This document shows positions 58,969-64,000 of a DNA stretch of 64,000 nt, piece by piece (the stretch's first letter is position 1; each line of letters begins with the position of its first letter). Where the stretch lies: assembly GCF_954871325.1 (NCBI RefSeq), contig NC_088776.1, forward strand, positions 17,050,052 through 17,114,051, given 5' to 3'. Position numbers and translations under genes: made by a program. A model generated the notes under the pieces. That model did no database searches. It had not been told where the DNA came from and saw nothing but the letters and a program-made list of their open reading frames with translations. The stretch comes from Gordionus sp. m RMFG-2023 (lineage: Eukaryota; Nematomorpha; Gordioida; Chordodea; Parachordodidae).

Positions 58969-60700
58969 CAGAGACCTGCAGAGATACCATTTGCATGGCC
59001 CGGTTTTAAATTTTTTAGGCCCGGCCCGGATATTTTTAAAAAAAAATTTTTACGGCCCGGCCCGGATTTAAAAATTTAAGGCCCGGCCCGGATATTTTTT
59101 TAAATTATATTCGACCTGGTATATACAAAAATTCACCTATGAGGTATTTTACCATATTTTTCAGCGAGTATTATCGCTTATTATTTAAAAAATGCATGTA
59201 AAAAGCTAATATTTTGAGAATATTATATTGAATTTATAAAAATTATAAAACTGTTATTTATAAAAATGGATATTTTGAGCATATACTATATTTTATATTG
59301 CATTTATAAAAATAAAACTAATATTCATAAAAATGGTAATAATATTTGTCATATACTATATTTTATATTACATTTAAAAAAAATAAAACTAATATTTAAT
59401 TTATAAAAATGGAAAATATTTTGAGAATATAATATATTGTATTTAATTTACTATTTAATTTATAAAATAAAAATAAATCGCTATTTAAAAAAATGCATGT
59501 ATAATAAATAGTATTTTGAAAATATAATCTAATTGCACAATATTAATATAATTTATTTTATAATATAAATTTTTAACAAAAGAAGATAATTGTATTATAT
59601 AATATTGTAAAAAAAAATAATGAAAAATGTTGGATTAAAAACTTTCATGAATCAAGGTAAATATAATAAATGCAATAAATATTTGACAGTTTGCAAAGTA
59701 AAAAACCAGCATGATTGACAAAACCCTATACTCAAGAAAGATATTAAAAATTCACAAATTATCATGAAGAAAGAGAAGCATATCTACCTTTTCAGGTTGA
59801 AGATTACTTCTTCTTTCTTCGAGAATTCTCCCAGTAGTGGAAAAATTCCGCTCACAGCTTGCACTTAAAGCAGGAATTGCCAATTTTGCTAAAATTGGAA
59901 ATTCGCTTTGATGAGCTGCCCATCACTCTAACAAATTATCCACCTTAAATGTTTTATCTATTATTTATGTAATTATAATATTCATCATCGGGTATTGACA
60001 TATTACCAGAATTACCATCGCCCCATTTGTCATAAAACAATTCAGTTTGTTTAACAGTCGTAATTTGACTGGTCGATGGTATTTCATTTACTTCCTGAGC
60101 CTCTTGTAATTTAATAATCTTTTATATAGTTTTCCGTCATTTTTCGATCTGTCCCTGACTACATACGTAATTGCTTAAATTTGGGACAGAGAAAAAGAGA
60201 AATAAAATACTTGTGTAAAACAAATTTTTCAATTAAAAAATGCTTTATATTAAGTAAAATCAATTACAAACTTTAAGAAGTGATAATCCTTTATTTGATT
60301 GTTTTGGTAAAATATATTCTAAAAATTTAGATATGAATTATAAAAAAATATATTAATAATACTTGAATATTGGGGCTTATTTAAGATATTCCTTTATTTG
60401 ATTGTTTTGGTAAAATATGTTGTAAAAATTTAGATATGAATTATAAAAAAATATATTAATACTTTGAATAAATTTGCAGGAAATTAATAATTAGATCGAT
60501 CTGTGGGTTGTTAGGTAGTGTTAACCATCATCCAATATTATATTAATCATAACTATAATATAATCTTATAACCATTAACTCATAATGTAAAAATTTTTAT
60601 AAAAAATATTAAGGCCCGGCCCGGATATGTTTAAAAAAAATTTTTTTAGGCCCGGCCCGGGTATATTTAAAAAATTTAGGGCCGGGCCTGCAGGTCTCTG
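58969..60700 (-). mobile_element. hAT transposon, 1.7 kb, GGCCCGG repeats, perfect target duplication
   Basis: Both ends read inward CAGAGACCTGCAG. ATAAATCT flanks both sides (58961-58968 and 60701-60708). Subterminal GGCCCGGCCCGGAT words lie at 59000-59100 and 60610-60690. Two tandem stretches, about 75 bp (59200-59440) and 103 bp (60288-60480), bulk up the element. The minus strand retains a transposase C-terminus. The small element at 49544-49872 is a deletion derivative of the same family. Confidence 0.9.
59760..60130 (-). pseudogene. hAT transposase C-terminal remnant
   Basis: The minus strand reads EVNEIPSTSQITTVKQTELF and ends in an acidic linker. After a stop comes EFPILAKLAIPALSASCERN and FSTTGRILEERRSNLQPEKV. 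The latter is the hAT dimerisation domain (fP-la-lAip--sas-ER-FS-tg-il-erR--l-pe-v). Stops make it non-functional; the N-terminal half has been lost. Confidence 0.75.
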
Positions 60701-60708
60701 ATAAATCT

Positions 60709-61554
60709 AATAGTTGAAGCTTAACTAAAAAAAACTCGATTTACATAAGGGCAATTTAAAGTATGCCCACCTATATAGTTCATGTAAATGATGACTATAA
60801 ACATTTTTTAGCTTAAAGGAAAACAAGTCATAGCATAACTATATCTTTAATTAAGGTTTGTCATACTTTAATTTCTTTAAATATATTATAAAAATTTGCA
60901 TTTTTTTTATAAAATCAAGCAACAAAATTTGCTGGCCCTAATTGGTTACACATCAGCTCCCATACTATAGTAGGGGCCTGGCAAAGGTTGTCACAAAATT
61001 TTAAAATAACAGTTACACACTAAATGAATTCAATATTTAAAATACGAAAGTTACAAATTAATTTGATTCTATAATATAGCGTCTAAATTGTGGTTCACAA
61101 AATCTCACCTAATACTCTTTAGGTTTAATAAATAAGGAAAATCAGAATTTATTTTTAAGTTCACTTTTAATAAGCCCAAAATCATTTTTGTAAAATCTTT
61201 GATAATTGTATTTAACATAATATGGAAATGTCAGATAAATACTATATCCAAAACATGAAAAAATATTTGACAAAATGCAAGTAAATTTTTAAATCTACTT
61301 AAGATTTTCATTTATTATCAGACTAATCAATAAAAACAAAATTTTAAATCTTAACCTTTTAAATTTAAGAACATCTAAATTATAATATAAAAAAAGATTT
61401 CATAATAATTAAAAAACATTGATATATTTAGTTATCATTCATAATTATTTATTTATGTTAATTACATAGTTGAACAGCATTTTAAATATAAATTATGTTT
61501 TTTTTATAATTATTATATAAATTAATTAAAAATAATAATAGTAGATTGTTAACA
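60709..61554. other. No gene seen
   Basis: AT-rich DNA between the hAT element and the 3' end of RPL24. It should contain the RPL24 3' UTR, but no consensus AATAAA is obvious close to the stop. Confidence 0.55.
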
Positions 61555-62172
61555 TTAGCGTTTTCCTGTCACTCTAGGGGCTTGTTTTTGTACTCGGTTT
61601 GAAGCTTTTGACTTTATTTTATCCTATATAGGTTTTAATATAAAAAGATTTATAAATTAAATAAACTCTTGGTGCAACAACTTTCTTTTGTGTCTTAAGT
61701 TGTGACTTTTCTTTTGCAGCTCTAATTTTTTTAATATGTAATAAGTAATTATTGAATAATAACTTTATGGCTTGTTCTCTCTGTGCCTTTCTAATCTCAG
61801 GTTTCTGATTCCTCTTTGCCATTATTTCGGTTAATGATGCTCCAACAATAGCTCTCTGAAATTTTGCAACTTTTCTAACTCTTTTCTTAGTTGTTTCCTC
61901 TTGTATACCTTTTTTATGTTTTCTTCTATATAAAACAGTCCAGCATATTTTTCTTGGATTGGATTTGTTAAGATGCAATATAGAACATTTTTTATTTATA
62001 AAGATGTTGACCTACATTGCAAAAACTTATAAGAAAAATATAGTATCAATACTTTTCCATCTACTTTCACTAATCTTTTACCATGTCCAGGGTATATTTT
62101 GTACCCACTAAAAGAGCAAAGTTCTAGCCTAATAAATGTTAATAAGATTCAAATATTAAAAATTTACTTCAT
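61555..62172 (-). CDS. RPL24: 60S ribosomal protein L24 (eL24), five exons
   Basis: Exons on the minus strand are 62168-62172, 62053-62128, 61764-62011, 61667-61721 and 61555-61623, giving 150 residues (human 157). Exon 1 is only ATGAA. Motifs match eL24 throughout: [72 protein letters not shown] and the end APRVTGKR. Introns are GT-AG: 39, 41, 42 and 43 bp. The 42-bp third intron has no in-frame stop, so retaining it would insert 14 residues without a frame change. The protein sits in the 60S subunit and helps form an intersubunit bridge. The gene lies between two hAT remnants and has no visible damage. Confidence 0.95.
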
Positions 62173-62235
62173 AATAGTTTACGTAGGAAATAATATGGTA
62201 AATGTTTAAGCACTAGGAACATAAATTATATTATA

Positions 62236-62790
62236 ATAAGTGCTAGTGCTTGCTTTAAAATTTGGCGGGGGCAAAGTTTTTCTTATAATTATTAAAAATA
62301 TGATGAATATATAATCGATTTTTTTTTCATTACCAATATAAATAAATTATTAATTTATATTATAAAAAGTCACAAATTTAATATCATGATATAAACAAAT
62401 TAATAAATATGAATTAAAATTTTTTTTATAAATATTTCATTTCTTCATCACTTTGGCTTGTATTTTTTGAAAAGATTTTATTCCCCCGCGTTGATTCGTC
62501 TATGTTTTGATATATGAATCTGTAATTCTTTTTGATATCGAAGGTTCGTTAATATTTATGAACATTAAACTTGATAAATTATTTAAACTCGCTCGATAAT
62601 CTACCATGATCAAGTTTATAAGACGAAGCCGTGCACAATATTCAATACTATCGATAGTAAAAAAATTTTTTAATTTTTTCATATTTATTTAATTTGAATC
62701 TTTGAGGGAGTCTATTTATTTTTTGTAAAATCGCCCATCTAGGTTCTTAGGTTCAATTTTTTTTCCAATAAAGAATATATATAATGATGG
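62236..62790 (-). pseudogene. hAT transposase C-terminal remnant, copy 1
   Basis: The minus strand reads SIEYCARLRLINLIMVDYRA, then SLNNLSSLMFININEPS, the late dimerisation region (c-r----in-I--d-R-sL-nL-sl-fI--n-p) of hAT transposases. The downstream end on that strand has CCCCCGCCAAATTTTAAAGC and CACTAGCAC. It lies just upstream of RPL24. A second copy is at 62984-63640. Confidence 0.55.
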
Positions 62791-62983
62791 AAATAGGGGG
62801 ATTCAAATATAACACTTTGAAAAAATTATTTAAAAAAATTATTAAATTTTTAGCGGGATGAATTGGGATGGGGGGGGGGGGGGGGTTTAGCCCCCTTGGC
62901 ATAATATAACTACATGTACATCTCTGTTTATAATATAATTTGGCTAAAATTCTTATTGGATCTGCCAAAATATATATATATTT

Positions 62984-63640
62984 CCAGTGGTGTATTGTTT
63001 AAAAATTTGGCGGGTGAACAAAATTATTTTATACATTATCTAAAAATATGATGGATATAATCAATCTTTTTTTAAAAAATAAAAATTATTTCTGTATTTA
63101 TATTACATTATAAAAATAGTGTCACAAATTTAATACAACATATATAAAGATTTTATTCGTCATGATTAGTGTTAAAAAGCCCGATTCGGGTCGATTTTAA
63201 AAAACGCCCCAAATTAAGATTATAACTAAAATTAAGCCTAAATATTTTGCACATAGCTGGCAGAAATGCTTGGACATCTATTTGCCAAATCTCGTTGCTT
63301 ACATAATATTATTTTAGCCAAAATTTTAATCTAGACATTTTGAAAAATCGACCCAAATTAAGCTCTTAACAATACTAGCTATGATACATTTTCCATATTT
63401 TGATATATTGATCTGAAATCCACTCCAATAATAAAGGTTCATTTATATTTATAGATAATAAAATTGAATTATTTACTTACTCGCTCTATTATCAACCATG
63501 ATCAAATTCATAAGATAAAATCCCCTTTCACACTCGGCAGTGCTGCAAGGTTAAATAATTTTTTTTAATATTTCCATAGGAATCTTTTCATTGATATATT
63601 GTCGAAGTTAGGCCTATTTCAAATCGAATAGTATATTAGA
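62984..63640 (-). pseudogene. hAT transposase C-terminal remnant, copy 2, split by a MITE
   Basis: It shares with 62236-62790 the end AAATTTGGCGGG, AAAATATGATG-ATATA, GTCACAAATTTAATA, AAGATTTTATTC, GATATATGA/TTGATCTG and the CTCGCTC-AT-ATC-ACCATGATC block. Its end reads CAGTGGTGTATTGTTT (62984). The MITE at 63167-63377 interrupts it. Confidence 0.6.
63167..63377. mobile_element. TAGTGTT-type miniature hAT-like element, 211 bp
   Basis: The ends are TAGTGTTAAAAAGCCCG and, from the right, TAGTATTGTTAAGAGC, both running into GGGTCGATTTT. The flanks GTCATGAT and GCTATGAT match at 6 of 8. The related sequence at 62236-62790 lacks it, giving an empty-site comparison. Confidence 0.8.
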
Positions 63641-64000
63641 TATTAGAATAATTAATTTATTTTAATTATTAGTTGTATCTGAATCAAGTTACTTGAATAT
63701 AATCGAATATTTAACTATTTTTAAATAATTTGATCGAATATCTAGATTATTTCATCAAATATTTGAATTCTCTTAATAATAAATATATTTTTAATAAAAT
63801 AAAATTTTACATAATTTCATTTCTACTATTAATTAAAAACAAAAAAATTAAACAAAGCATATTTATTATTCAATTAGAGGATATTCGGACTACTTCCTAG
63901 CCCGGCCTTCAGCATGGGGGGGGGGGTAGATATAGCATAGGAATCACAAATTCCCATGAATCACAAATAGTGGTAAGTAACAAATGGGGATGGCTCACAA
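63641..64000. other. No gene seen; repeat-like DNA
   Basis: Repeated ATCGAATAT/AATATTTGA words (63615-63770) resemble subterminal repeats of an element. A G tract of ten at about 63917 follows CCGGCCTTCAGCAT. The window ends here. Confidence 0.5.

Overview
This is strongly AT-rich nuclear DNA from a eukaryote, most likely an invertebrate animal. The animal reading rests on a SNAPC3 gene, a eukaryotic-type RPL24 gene, an ADAMTS-type propeptide and a mobile-element fauna of hAT, Helitron, Ty3/gypsy, Penelope-like and non-LTR sequences. No operons, RNA genes or CRISPR arrays were seen. The species cannot be named from the sequence. The very small introns (mostly 39-44 bp) are the best lineage clue.

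Host genes are few. (1) A complete SNAPC3 gene (snRNA-activating protein complex subunit 3) can be read in nine exons at 18895-24523 (+). Six of its introns are 39-44 bp, but two have grown to 761 and 3463 bp, the larger one holding mobile-element remains. (2) A complete RPL24 gene (60S ribosomal protein) can be read in five exons at 61555-62172 (-), with introns of 39, 41, 42 and 43 bp. (3) A four-exon gene at 45597-45950 (-) encodes an unfamiliar 40-residue Lys/Ala/Gly-rich protein. (4) A probable three-exon gene at 39719-41208 (+) encodes a stand-alone ADAM/ADAMTS-type propeptide with no protease domain. These exons are mostly too short to appear as long open frames and were found by reading through splice sites.

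The rest is a mobile-element graveyard. The left end (1-9840) is a three-level nest: a Helitron interrupted by a hAT transposon, itself interrupted by a Ty3/gypsy element. A 146-bp tandem array follows (9986-10709). A second Ty3/gypsy element with nearly identical LTRs (13283-17522) sits inside a hAT copy. From 20 kb onward the dominant theme is hAT-type elements, large and miniature, many with 8-bp target-site duplications that can be read directly: 22022-22166, 27264-28000, 32619-34784, 42011-42166, 48487-50333, 52646-57437, 57756-58542, 58969-60700 and 63167-63377. Most start TAG or CAG and carry GC-rich subterminal repeats (GGCCCGG, CCCGCCCG, GAACC) in otherwise AT-rich DNA.

The most complex structure is at 52646-57437: a hAT-type element containing a second terminal-inverted-repeat element (about 54495-57142) built of three tandem arrays, palindromic subterminal repeats and one compositionally odd 65-codon frame. 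Degraded reverse-transcriptase pieces lie at 28.3, 29.4, 34.9-35.2 and 38.8-39.1 kb. All calls come from reading the sequence by eye; no database or alignment program was used.
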